NCBI GenBank assembly: GCA_029339195.1
Contig: JAPTJF010000022.1
Span: 1-64,000, forward strand
DNA length: 64,000 bases
Direction of reading: 5' to 3'
Source of the DNA: Micractinium sp. NFX-FRZ
Taxonomy: Eukaryota > Chlorophyta > Trebouxiophyceae > Chlorellales > Chlorellaceae
This document shows, in pieces, positions 36,372-47,798 of this stretch. Under the pieces are notes generated by a model, which had not been told where the DNA came from, searched no databases, and saw nothing but the letters and a program-made list of their open reading frames with translations. The stretch's first letter is position 1. Every line of letters starts with the position of its first letter. The position numbers were made by a program, and so were the translations under genes.

Positions 36372-39300
36372 TCAAGCGCCGCCTCCCCCGCTCTGCGGTG
36401 CCGCAGACGTGGGGCTGGGCGCCGCAGGCGCGTGTATGGCGCTGCTGTCCCGATGCTCGCTTATGACCGCCGCCTCTGGCAGCAGCGACTTGAGCTGCTT
36501 GCAGGCTTGCGCCAGGGCATCCGAGGAGCGGCTCTCGAGGGAGAGCACGATGCCGGCATCGTCCACCTGGCCGCTGCACGGCGGGGTGACGTGGCGCAGC
36601 AGGCGCAGCGGCGGCGGCGTGGTTGGCAATGGTGCGCGGGCAGGCAGGACGGCGCTGAGGCGAGCTGTAGCGCTTGCCCCACCTTGCCCTGCTGCACTGC
36701 TCCACTCAACAAAGTGAATGGCAGGGCCACTTGGCAGCCGACCCGCAAGCTGTCGGTGCGCCTGGACACCAGCCCGACGGCCTGTCTGCATCCCTGCCCC
36801 TGTCCAACCCCTCACCTGACTGGGTAGCTGCCTAGCTGCACCTCCTCTCCAGCCGCTGCCGCCACCTGCTCCATCGCCGCTGCCACCTGCGTCTCATCCG
36901 ACAGCCGTAGCCGCAGCAGGGCGGTGCGGAAGGGCGCCTGCTGCGGCGCCTCTGCAAGAAGGTGCGCCTCCACTGCCCGCCACTTCTTCTGCACGCGCAG
37001 CAAAGGAAGGTTGTGGGAGGGCGGCCGAATGTGTGTGCGGCTGAAACGCTGGGAAAGGACCGGACAGGGAGGGCAGGCAGGGTGGCAGCGGAGAGTGGCG
37101 GTGCTGACCACAACAACAATGCATGCAGGCCGGGGAGCAGCCACGCAGGCACAACAACAGGCGCTGCAGGCACCCCACAAGCGCAGGCAGACAGGCAGCA
37201 GGCAGGTACGCAGGGCAGGGTGGGGTGGGGCTTGCCTGCAGCAGCGCCGGTATTCCGGGCAGGACGTAGATGTTGCGGCAGCGCAGCAGGGGGAAGGGCG
37301 ACACGGCGCCCCCCTCCAGCCGGTACTCTATCAGGTGCACCTCGGAGCCTGGAGGCAAGGGAGGGAGGGAGGGAGGGAGGGAGGAGGTCTGACATGGGTG
37401 GCAGGGCGGCACAGGGTGGCGGGTGCACAGTCAGGTGCAATATGCATTCTGATTCCAATGCAAACGGATCCTGGGGAGTGGCGTGTTGTTGATGGATGGG
37501 CGCGAGTATCGGTGCAGGTGCCCCCGCTCCTGCTGTCCACTCCTGTCTTGATTTACCGCCTGCCTGCCTACTTGCTTGCTTGCTTGCCTGACGCTCAACA
37601 CCCACCCAACCTCCCAGCCACCTGCCGACATGCCCCATTCGCCCACCTTGTCTTCTGCCATTGTAGAGGCGCATTTGCCTCTCTGCGGCCTCGTAGTGTG
37701 TTGGAATGCTTCCAGACACCCCTGCACCCCTGCAATCTTAAACACCAAACATCACGCACACCTGTGGGCGCCTCTGCCATCTTGAGGTGTGCCCGCGTGG
37801 TGTTGCCCCCAAAGTATGCCCGGATGCGCGCCTCCAGCTGAGGGTGCAGCGCCAGCTGCTGGTCCAGCGCCTCGGCCAGCGCCGCCATGGTGACGTCATC
37901 CAGGGTGGGACCTGCAGGCCGTGGAGAGTGTGCGTGTGTGTGCTGAATGTATGTAGGAGCAGGTGAGTGGTGGAAGAGTAAACCCACCATGTTGGTCGTG
38001 TGATTGGCAGCTGCCGGCCAGCTGCTTCCGGGGCCAGGCACACAGGCGCACACGTGTGCAAGCTTGCAGGCAGGGACGGCAAGCTGGCAGCAAACTGCTG
38101 CAGGCGCGCGGCAGCATTGGAAGCATGCTATGCATGGGATCGGGCTCCAAGCCCCTCAGTATCCCTCCCTGTGCTCCCTCCCTCTCACCCAGGCCCCCCG
38201 CTGTGATGACGATGTCGTGGTTGGCTGACAGCGCCCGCACCTCCCGGCAGATGGCCGCCACGTCATCACCCACCACCACCACCTGCACAGCACGGCACAG
38301 CACGGCACGGCACAGCAGGCACAGCATGACGGTCAGAGACCTTTCAGCAGATGGCCGCCACAGGTCATCGCCCACCACCACCACCTGCACAGGAAGGCAC
38401 AGCACAGCACGGCACAGCAGGCACAGCATGACGGTCGGGGACCTTTCAGCAGATGGCCGCCACGTCATCGCCCACAGCCACCAGCGCAGCAGTGCAGCGA
38501 GGGCGGCTCAGCAGGGCGGTCAGGGCGGCGCAGCGCAGCGGGTGGCCTTGCCGGGGCAGCCGCTGCTCGCTTCCACCCCCTGTCCCCACAGCCTCTGCCT
38601 CATGTAGCAGGCTTCCAAGATCAGGCCTCCCTGCCTGCAAGCCCTGCCACAACCCCTGCCAAGCTGCGTCACGCCCACCCCCCCCACACCTTGCTGACCC
38701 TCCAACCAATGGTTCGGAGCTCGCTGCACAGGAAGCGAGTGTTCACATCCTCCACCTGAGGGGCAGAGGGGTGGGGTGGGGCAGGGCAGGTGGAGATGAG
38801 GGCCGGCAGACTTTTGATACCCAAGGCATGGTGCCAAATACAGGCAGGCGGGGGACAGGGTGCAGGGCAGGGGGCAGGGCAGGCACTCATTAAAAGAAGA
38901 GGTTAGGTGCCCGTCGCATGCATGCACACAGGCATTCGTCAGGCTGCATGGCACGCAATCAACGGTACAAAGTCACACAGCAGCGGGTCAGCAAGGAGGC
39001 CAGCAAGCAGGTCTCCTTGCCAGTCAATGCTGGCCGAGGCTTGCTGGCCCAACCAGGCCAGCAAGCAGGTCAGCAGACTGGCAGGTTAGCAGGCAGACAG
39101 GCAGGCAGGTGGGCGGGGCGGCCACACAGGCGACAGCCGGGCGCACCTTAGCGGACAAAATTTCGTCCCCGATGATCAGCAGCCCAGCGGTGCGGTGCTC
39201 CCGTCCCGCCATGCTGTCCTGCCAGCATCAGAACATGTGCACGCGTAGGGCAGGGGCAGGGAAGCGCGCTGGTCAGTGTGCATACGCCGGCAGCCGGCAC

Positions 39301-41967
39301 CCTGCAGAAAGCATCAGCCCGCTGCTGCTGCTCTCCTATTGAGATGACCGCTGCACACAATCCTCCATGCACACCCCAGCAAGCCCCTCGTGCCGCCACA
39401 GCCTGTGCAAGGCACGGGCTGACCCCTCCCTTGCCTGCCCCCCCCACGCACCTGCCGCGGCACCCGTGACTGCCGCCCCGCCCGCTCCAGCCGTGCATCA
39501 GGCAGCATGTGAGCGGGCGCAAAGCTGCCGTCCTCTAGCCGCAGCGCGCCGTTGGGCTCAGTGTTGGACACTGGGCAGAGGGCAGGGGAGGGGGCAGGGG
39601 TGGGAGGGCAAAGGTGTTGGGGACAGAGGGAGGGGCAAAGAGCACAGGCATTGTGCGTGCACAGGCACAGGCACTGTGACAGAGCGGCACGGCATGGCAC
39701 AGCCAGCACAGCACGGCGCGCAGTGCAGTACCGGTCGCTCGTGCCATGGCCAGGGAGGCCTGGAGCGCACCTGATCCCAGCGAGGTGTACCCTTGGTCGT
39801 AGAGGCAGCAGTAGGGCAGGTCGGCGAGCTGCAGGGTGCATCCAGGCCAGGGCAGGTGTGGAGGGGCAGCTGAGAAGGGAGGTGGATCAGGGAAGGCTGC
39901 AGGCTGAGTGGCGCTGCCTGTGCGTCATGCACCCTGCCGGTTTACCAGGCGGTACTCCCGGCTTCACCCCGCCTCACCCCACCTGCCGCACACACAGCAA
40001 GCCCCATACATGCATCGTGGCATCTCCACCCACCCCAGCGCGTCCATCCCACCGACATGCCACCGACCCAACCCACCCTCCTGCTGCCCATGCTGGGACA
40101 GTGCAGGATTGCCCATACAATCCACCCCCCTGCTGCCCATGCTGAGCCCCTCATCCTGACCTGCAGGAACCCCCAGACATCGTGGTATCCCCAGTCCAGT
40201 ATGGGGTTCACCCGCATGAAGGGCGGCCAGCCCTGGCTGCTGGGGCAGAAGGTTTCCTGGTCGGCGGCGTTGGGGTCGCCCCTGGGGGGGAGCAGGCGGG
40301 AGGGAGGGAGGGATCGTGAAAGGAGGGGACGGGAGGATGGGCAGAGGAGCGTGAAGCGAGGCAGACAGTCTTGTGCACATGAAGCTGGGGCTACCCCCAG
40401 CTACCCCTGGGGGCACAGAGGCCCGGGGAGGGGGCATGGGCAAGACCGGGAGGAGGAGAAAATGGGCAGAGCTGGGGGGGGGCAGCATGGAGCAAAGGCT
40501 GCTTGGCGGGTGGGACATAACGCCTCGAGCCCACAGCGAGGCCGACAGCAGGCACCACGCAATGCCCGCCACACCTGACACCCCACCCAATCCGCCACCG
40601 CCCCCCCCGCCCCCCACCTGCGTGTGCCGAGCACGATGGCCTGCACGTGCGTCTGCTGCAGCAGCTGCTCCAGGCCCTGCTTGAAGTCGCCCGTCAGGAT
40701 CTCCATGCCGAGCCTGAAGTGCATTGTGTGGGGGGACGGGGCGGGCAATTCTAACTGGGAGGTGCCAATTGGGTCTCCATGCCCAGCCTGCACTGCATGT
40801 GGAGCGGGCGGACATTGTGACAGCAGAAGGGAGGTGCCGGTTGGGTCTCCATGCCCAGCCTGCAGGTGGGTGCAGGGACGGAGCGGGGGTTGCTAACTGG
40901 GAGGTGCCAATTGGGTGTCCATGCCCAGCCTGAAGCGCATTGTGTGGAGCGGGTGGACGTCACGACAGCACAAGGGAGGTGCCAGTTGGGACTCCCAGCC
41001 CAGCCTGCAGTGCAGGTGTGGAGGATGAGGGGCGGTGAGGGCAGCACAGTGCAGTGCAGGAGCAGCACAGTCTCACAGAGGAGTAGGAGTTGCTACCGCA
41101 GGCAGGCACAAGATACATGTAGCAGCGCCAGCCCGATCAACCTCGGATTGCCCGGCAACCCACCCACACACAGCGCCTGTTGGCCCCCCCCCACAACCAC
41201 CACCAGAACAGAACAGCCGCACCCACCCCAGGCGCTTGTTGGTGGAATGTGTGAACTCCAGAATCTCGGGGAAGTCGGTGTCGTGATGGAAGAAGAAAGT
41301 CAGCACGCCGCCCAGGGCTGCACAGGAGGTGGGTGAACGATTCCTTCACCCACCGATTCGAGGAGGGAGGCGGGCGGGCAGGCAGGCAGGCAGGCAGGCA
41401 GTGGGTGGGGCGTGCACATGCTGCATGTGCTGCACATCAGCCGACTTGCTCCGCCGCGCTCCGCCCAGACCCTGACTGTTTGGCATGGAGAGGCCCCTCC
41501 CTCCGCCCCTCCCTCCTGCTGCCAACTCATGCCAGTGGCCCGGTATCAATCTGGACACATACTTACGTAGGTCATCGCAAAAGCCGTTGGGCACACCCGC
41601 CGCGGTTTCATGCAGCCGCTGGCGCTGCGCCAGAGCGGCACGGATGATGTGCAGCAGCACGGTGCTGTCCTTGCCGCCGTTGAAACTGAAGGCCACGCCA
41701 CGGGTGCTGCAGCTATGTGGCACGATCAGCACGCCAGGGGTGAGATCGATTGGCGCGCGGCGGAGGGCAGGCAGGGGAAGAATGCAGGCTGTGGCGGCAG
41801 TGGCGGCACAAGCAGCAGAACTTGACGGGGCGCTGTCGGGGCTCCCGTCGCATGCCGCTGGCTCACCCATAGAGGTCCAACGCCCTCGACACCACCGCTA
41901 TCGCCTTCAGGCAGCGCGCCTTCAGGCGCGAGTCCTCGCAACCCTCCACCGCTTGCAGCACCTCCAT
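36372..41967 (-). CDS. FAD synthase fused to a molybdopterin-binding (MoCF) domain
   Basis: Fourteen exons: 41867-41967, 41567-41706, 41227-41317, 40618-40713, 40161-40281, 39771-39828, 39452-39570, 39147-39218, 38690-38755, 38189-38282, 37762-37911, 37236-37348, 36816-36988, 36372-36573; 531 residues. The N-terminal half is a PAPS-reductase-fold FMN adenylyltransferase: ATP loop SFNGGKDST (41-49), GDFKQGLEQLL, WPPFMRVNPILDW, YDQGYTSLGS, RLERAGR. The C-terminal half is a MoCF/MPTb domain: GLLIIGDEILSAK, VVVVGDDV, TAGGLGPTLDD (315-325). Its product would be FAD from FMN plus ATP. The order FADS then MPTb is the plant arrangement, as in Arabidopsis At5g03430; human FLAD1 has the reverse. The intron after 37236 needs a GC donor (CAG|GCAAGC). 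Start is the ATG at 41965-41967. Confidence 0.9.
38245..38475 (-). repeat. Three tandem copies of an acceptor/exon start
   Basis: The real exon start at about 38245-38290 recurs at about 38345-38392 and 38447-38475 (spacing 100 and 102 bases) in the preceding intron. Each copy has the CAGATGGCCGCCA...TCA core; the middle copy also repeats the acceptor side including the CACAG tract, and the last is the most diverged. Confidence 0.9.
40695..41025 (-). repeat. Five-unit ladder of an acceptor/exon start
   Basis: Units of about 67-78 bases start at about 40701, 40779, 40850, 40917 and 40989. Each has TCCATGCCCAGCCTG (minus strand CAGGCTGGGCATGGA), which matches the start of the real exon ending at 40713 together with its AG acceptor. 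The other four units lie inside the intron before that exon. Confidence 0.9.
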
Positions 41968-42209
41968 GGCTGGCTTGAGGGTTGAAATAAGCTTTTAGAA
42001 GTTCCACGAATGCCTTGGTGGCACATCAAGCGAGCCAGGCACCCCAGCAAACGTTTCTCCGAGCTTTGCACTGCTGGCGCCCAGCACTTCAAAGCACGAC
42101 GTGCCTGCCGCTTGGAGCCGATCCAGCAATCAATCGAGCACCAGGGGCGCACCCCCACAGTCTGTGCAACAGCCAGGAGCCTCCGATCACAGAGGGGAGC
42201 GCTCTAGAA
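41968..42209. promoter_or_regulatory. Compact bidirectional promoter
   Basis: Only 242 bases separate the start codons of the FAD synthase (minus) and glucosidase II beta (plus) genes, so both promoters and both 5' UTRs lie here. No TATA box is evident. Confidence 0.6.
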
Positions 42210-45200
42210 ATGCAGCGGCGTGGCGTGGCGCTTCTGGCGCTGGCGGCACTGCTGCCCCTGGCAGCAGGCGCTGCGATCCGCGGGTTGGACCCCGCGCTGG
42301 CTTCTCGCTACCAGCCCACCGCCGATGGCCAGTTTGCCTGCCTGGATGGCAGCAAGAGCGTGCCTTTCGACCGCGTGAACGACGACTACTGCGACTGCGC
42401 GGATGGCAGCGATGAGCCAGGTGGGGAACGGCGGCAGGGCGCCAAACGGGTGAAGTGGCCGCTGCCACCCGCAGGCGGGACGCCCGCCAGTCACTGCCGC
42501 TCACCCGAGCCGCCGCTACCCTCCCCCTGCAGGCACCCCCGCCTGCGTCAACGGCCACTTCTATTGTGAAAACAAGTACTTCCTGCCGCTGCGCCTCAAC
42601 TCAACCATGGTGGACGACGGCGTCTGCGGTGGGTGCCGCCAGTCGGCAGCCAGCGCGGCATTCCCCATGCCGCACGCACGTCTGCCTTGCACGTCGCTCC
42701 TGCAGCGCTAGGGCACTTTGTCTTGGGCCGCCGCTGCTGCCGCTGCTGCCGCTGCTGCCGCTGCTGAGGTTCGGAAACTGTGCAACTCAGAGTGGTGTAT
42801 GACTGCTGCGCGCAGCTGGCACGTGTCCCTGCTGCCCGCTGCTCTGCGCCTCGTCTCACCTCCCCGCCCCCGACCCTGCACCTGCCCCGCCCGCCTGCCT
42901 CTCCCTCCCTCCATACAGACTGCTGCGACGGCTCTGATGAGCCCGCGGGCCGCTGCACCAACACCTGCTACGAGAAAGGGCACGAGTCGCTGATCGACCT
43001 GCGTCAGCAGGTGGGGCGCATTCAAAGTTCATCTATTCTGTTCTCCGTGGGGAAGGTGGTGACGTGGCGAGGGTGCTGTGCCACGCACTGTGGGAGGCGC
43101 CGGACACTCTGATTGAGGCGGGTACCCAGAGAGTTGTAAATCGAGCTCTGCCAGCAGGCGGGGCCTGTGGGGAGCGTCAGCGGGCCTCTCCCAGTGCCTC
43201 CTGCCCGCCCCCCCCCACCTCAACCTGCGCGCATGCCGCCCTGCTCCTCGTCCTCCCTGCTCGTGGCCTTCCCTCCAAGTGCTGCCCTCCCTGCCCCTCC
43301 CATCCTTACCACCACAGGTGGCCGCCGCCAAGCTGGGCGTTGCGGCGCGCAACGCCTGCACCCAAGTCCCCTCTTCTGCCCCCTCCCCCACAACTGTCGT
43401 CCTCCCCTGCTTACCCTCCTTACCACCACAGGTGGCCACCGCCAAGATGGGTGTGGCTGGGCGCAACGCCTACATCCAGGATGCCGATGCCACCAAGCAG
43501 AAGTGGGAGAAGAGGAAGGAGGAGGTGGAGCGGGAGCTGGAGGGGGTGAGGAAGGAGAAGGAGGCGGCCGATGGTGAGCAGGTTCAGGGGCTGCGTGCTG
43601 CTGCTGCTGTTCACTACTACAACCGCTTGTGTGTTTTTGTGCTGTGAAGAGGAAGGAGAAGGGGGTGTAAATGGTGAACAGATTTGGAGGCTGTGCTTTG
43701 CTGCGGTGCTGTCGTGGCGCTGCTGTCCGTGCGGCTGTGCTGTGCTGGGATGAGGAAGGAGAAGGGAGGCGCTGGCGGATGCCGCTGTTGTGCTCTTTTG
43801 CCTGTGCTGCGCTGCTGCCGCGCCTTGCTGTGCTGGACTGGCGCTGGGCGGTGCAGGTGCATGGGCTGTGATGCGGCAGGCAGGCAGGGTCGGTGCATTG
43901 TCAGGCTGCCTGCGCGTGCCTGCCTGTGAGCTCCTTTTGCCGCTCTCAACCGGCCCTTTTTTCTCTCCTCCGCATCTGCCAGCCGTCCCCCAACCCCACC
44001 CACGCTTCCCCCACTTGTCCCCCGCCTGTCCCCCACGCAGCTGAGCGCTCCCGGCTGGAGGGTGAGCAGACCAAGCTGCGCGACCGCAAGAACGAGCTGG
44101 AAGCCCAGAAGAAGAAGCTGGAGGGGCCTGAGAAGCCAGCCGAGGGCGAGCAGGCAGCTGCAGCTGAGGGCAGCGAGGGCGGCGAGGAGGGTGGCGCCGT
44201 CGCCGACGCCGACGCTGCGGCTGAGGCTGCCGCTGAGCAGGAGGGTGGCGAGGCGGGGGAGCAGGCTGAGGAGGAGCCGGCAGCCAAGAGTGAGGAGGAG
44301 CTTGCAAAGGAGCGCATGGCACAGTGGATCCCTGGCGCCAAGGACGGCGACCGGGCTGAGGAGCAAGCTGCCGAGGAGGAGCTGCCTGCAGAGGAGGAGG
44401 CAGCGGAGGAGGCGCTGCCGGCGTATGATGGCGAAGACCTGGCAGCTGCCGATGCCGCTGCTGCTGCCGAGGAGGAGCAGCGTCGGCTTGAAGCAGAGGC
44501 GGAGGCAGAGGCAGAGGCTGGCCAGTTTTTTCGTGACGAGGATGCGGGCGGCAATGTTGCTGATGGTCCCGATGGCGGTGATGCTGGCGGCGCTGACGTG
44601 GCGGCGGGCGAGGATGCCAGCACGGCTGCTGCGCCGGGCGGCGGCGCGGCTGGCACGGCTGGTGACAAAGAGGGGCAGCCCGCTACTGCCATTGGCAAGG
44701 CGAAGCGGCTGCTGAACAAGGTGCTGGGCGCCCTGGGCGGCGGCGGTGGCAAGGGCAGCGAGGGCGGCCAGGTCAGCAGCGGCCCGGTCAGCGCCGAGGT
44801 TGCTGAGCTGGCTGCGGAGATCGACAAGCTGGGTGAGCCTCAAGAGTGTGGTGGGCAGGTTGCTGGGTGAGGGTGTATGTGTGCGTGAGTCGTGGGCATG
44901 GTGAGCAGGCAGGTGTGAGCGGGGTGCAGCAGCATCCCTGTGCATGCTGCCAGTGCAGCGGTGCGGAAGTGGGCGGTGTCTGTGCTGTGCTGCTTGGTAG
45001 GCTGGACTTGCAGCACCCCCCTCCCACTGCCTCCACGCTGAAACCCTGTTGGCGCCTCGCTGCGATTATCCTTACCCTCCCCTCTCTTCCCTCGATGCTC
45101 CTCTCGTTCCTTGCCTCAACTTCTCCTCAACCCTTCCTCCTTCCCCCTTCCACCCTCCCTTCCCTCCTCCCAACACAGATGCCGAGCTGGCCGCGCTGGA

Positions 45201-46563
45201 TGCCGAGCTGGAGCCGGCCCGCACCCGCGCCAACGAGGCCTCCCGCAAGGTGTCGGATGCCGAGAAGGAGCAGGGCGAGCTGGCGACCAAGCTGGAGGGG
45301 GTGTATGGCGAGGGGGATGTGTTTGTGCCGCTGGTCGACCGCTGCTTCTCCGCCAAGGTGGGTGCGGGGTGGGGATGTGGGGCAGGGCAGCTGTTTCGTT
45401 GCCAAAAGTGAGGTCGGGGTGGTGCACACGGGGGAGGGCAGCTGCTTGTGGAGCGCTGCCTCTGTGCCAAAGTGAGGGAGGGACGGTGCGTGGGGGTGGG
45501 GTGGCGGGCGGGGCGGGCAAGGCGGGTGTGCAGGTGTGGATGGGGTGCCTGTTCCTCTCCAAAAGCACTCGCCCTACACTCTGCTCGACAAGCAGCGCCT
45601 ACAACGCGTGCCCTCTGCCCCTTGCCCGACACCCCCCCTTTCCAACCATGGCCCCACCTCCCCTGCCCACTCTCTCCCTGCCATCTCAGGTGCACAAGTA
45701 CACATCAGAGGTGCCCCCTGCCCCTTGCCCAACATCCTTCCTCACCCCTCAGGTCCATCCCTTCCCTGCCCTTGCTTCTCATTCCCTCCTGCCCACCACC
45801 CTCCCTGCCCACTCCCCTCCCCGCCCCCTCCCCCAGGTGGACAAGTACACCTACGAGGTGTGCCCCTTCAGCAAGGCCTCCCAGAAGGAGGGGCACAGCG
45901 CCACGTCACTGGGCACCTGGCACGCGCTGGAGGAGGGGGACAGCGTCATGGCCTTCAGGAACGGGGCGGGCTGCTGGCAGGGGCCCAGCCGCAGCATGAC
46001 GGTGAGTCGGCTGGAGTGTGTGTGTGTGTGTGTGTGTGTTTTGGGTTGGACGGGGCACAGTGGGGGTACTGTGGGCGGCGGTGGAGTGTGCTGCATGCGG
46101 GGGACGGGGCGGTCGGGGGCCAGAGGTGGTGCGTGACTTGATATGGGTATGAGCGGTGCGCATTTGCAGCGCTGGGCAGAGCGTGCTGTGCGCCTGCCTG
46201 CCCCCCTCGGCCCCCTGCGCCCCGCCCGCCAACCGCCACCCCTCCCTGGGCTCCGTTGCCCCCTGCCCTTCATCCACCCAGCCAGCCATCCCCCTTCTGT
46301 CACCCCTCACCGCGCTCCCCCTCCCCCCTCGTTGCCGCCCCTGCCCGCAGGTCTCCCTGCGCTGCGGGCAGGCCGAGAAGCTGGCAAGGGTGGAGGAGCC
46401 CAGCCGGTGTGAATATACCGCAGAACTGGAGACCCCCGCAGCCTGCACCCCAGAGTCATTTGAGGCGCTGCAGGCGGAGCTCAAGTCCCGGGAGCGGCTG
46501 CTGATGGGGACCGGGGAAGAGGAGGAGGAGGCGGCGGCGGCGGGAGCCAAGGACGAGCTCTGA
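42210..46563 (+). CDS. PRKCSH: Glucosidase II beta subunit (ER quality control)
   Basis: Eight exons: 42210-42420, 42533-42628, 42919-43010, 43432-43573, 44041-44832, 45179-45357, 45837-46001, 46351-46563; 629 residues. The non-catalytic subunit holds glucosidase II in the ER and aids trimming of glucose from N-glycans. Features: signal peptide (VALLALAALLPLAAGAA), two LDL-A-like Cys/Asp repeats with DDYCDCADGSDEPG and CDCCDGSDEPAGRC, a coiled coil, a long Glu/Ala-rich acidic region, then the mannose-6-phosphate-receptor-homology domain (RCFSAK, YEVCPFSKASQKEG, SLGTW, CWQGPSR, LRCG, EPSRCEY). The terminal KDEL is an ER retention signal. A TGTAA follows about 200 bases later. Three introns contain repeats of neighbouring exon edges. 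Confidence 0.95.
46016..46039 (+). repeat. GT dinucleotide repeat
   Basis: A run of (GT)n lies 15 bases after the donor of the penultimate glucosidase II beta exon, in the intron. Confidence 0.9.
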
Positions 46564-46908
46564 CCGCCTGCCTGCCTGCCTGCCTGATGGCGTGGCAGCT
46601 TGCTGGCAGCTTGCAGTCACGCCGCTGTGATTCCTCACGTCTTCTTGGCTTTGCTGTTCCTTTTGTTCTGTTTTGTGTGTGCTGAGCATCTTTCTTTTAC
46701 CGGCAGCGCCTGCCTGGGCGCTGCCCCGGTGCGCAGGCGAGACGCCAGCACTGGTGGCTTTGTAACACGTTCAGAGCTCAGCAAGCGAGCGCAATGGTGG
46801 GGAGGGGGGCTCGGCTGGAGCGACAAGTTTCCACCGAAAATGTGGGGATAGGCAAACATCGTGTGTCGTGACATACAGCCCAGCATGGCAGCCCAGGTGC
46901 TGGTGCAG
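46564..46908. other. Convergent 3' region of glucosidase II beta and VHL-like genes
   Basis: Holds both 3' UTRs. Begins with CCTG repeats. The TGTAA at 46761-46765 belongs to the plus-strand gene. No gene seen. Confidence 0.5.
46761..46765 (+). terminator. TGTAA polyadenylation motif for glucosidase II beta
   Basis: TGTAA on the coding strand about 198 bases after the stop codon, a typical green-algal 3' UTR length. Confidence 0.5.
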
Positions 46909-47798
46909 TCACTCGGACTTGCCCTCCGCTGCTGCTGCCTCGCCACCTTCTGCTGCTGCCTCCTCTGACCCAGGCACCCCAGCCGCTGCTGGCGCCGCTG
47001 GCTCTTCCTCTACCGCCGCCTCGACGCGCAGGCTGCCGTCTGCCTGCAGCGTCAGCATCACTGATGGCCCCACATACTCTGCCAGTGCCACGCCGCTGCG
47101 CTCATCCACCACCCGCCACGCGTGGCTGGCATACGTCTCTGCACGGGGGTGGGCAGGCAGGCGAGCGCAGCCTGGCAACAACTGGGCATGCAGTGCATCT
47201 CTGCATGGGTAGGCGGGGTGCCAGATCCAAAGGGATCAAGCACGATGGGGCCTGCAGTACGTCTCTTGCATGGGGGTGGGTGGCATGGTTGGCCTTAGCC
47301 GTGTGCATGCGCAACAGCAGGCAGTACGAGAGGTCACCACAGCAGCCTGCCCAGCAGGCCCAGCACAGCCCCGGCACACCCCAGTACACCCCTACAGCCC
47401 GCCAGCACCTTGGGTGAGAATCGTGTCGGGCTGGACCACGCCGTAGGGCATCTGCGCATACCATGTGGGAGGGAGGGAGGGCAGGCAGGGACGAGAGAGG
47501 TATGTGTGGAGGGGTGGAAGGTGCTGGGGAGGGTGCCATGCGGGTGCTGCACAAGGACAGGCACAGGCAGCAATCATGCACATATGACAGCTCCCCTTCA
47601 CAGCGGCAGGGGTGGCCATGCACGGCTTGGCAGGGCACGGCAGGGCGGCACTGTGCAGGTACCCAATGCGGCTGCCCGGCTCACCGCCCGCCCGTCGTAG
47701 TCCAACCAGTACAGCTGGACTGGGAAGGTGCGCTGGTTGCGGAAGCTGTGCCACACAGGCCCGCCGCCACCGGACGAACGCAGGTCGGTGCTTTCCAT
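46909..47798 (-). CDS. Stand-alone VHL beta-domain protein
   Basis: Three exons: 47685-47798, 47409-47451 and 46909-47138; 128 residues. The sequence matches the beta domain of the von Hippel-Lindau protein: VWHSFRNQRTFPVQLYWLDYDG, then GVVQPDTILTQ, then ETYASHAWRVVDERSG. In animals this domain binds hydroxyproline of HIF as the substrate arm of a ubiquitin ligase. Here the elongin-binding alpha domain is absent; the tail is Ala/Glu-rich low complexity, so ligase function cannot be assumed. Start is the ATG at 47796-47798. Intron phases are 0 and 1. Two decayed copies of the last exon's start lie in intron 2. Confidence 0.82.

Noticed and set aside
38280..41025. Regular repeats resembling a CRISPR array
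   Set aside because: The repeats are exon-start copies inside introns of a eukaryotic gene, with no equal-length spacers and no cas genes.
43318..43431. Treating the upstream in-frame copy in glucosidase II beta as a constitutive exon part
   Set aside because: The downstream acceptor has the conserved sequence and a better fit to the family; the upstream copy looks like a diverged duplicate whose flank is pyrimidine-rich intron.
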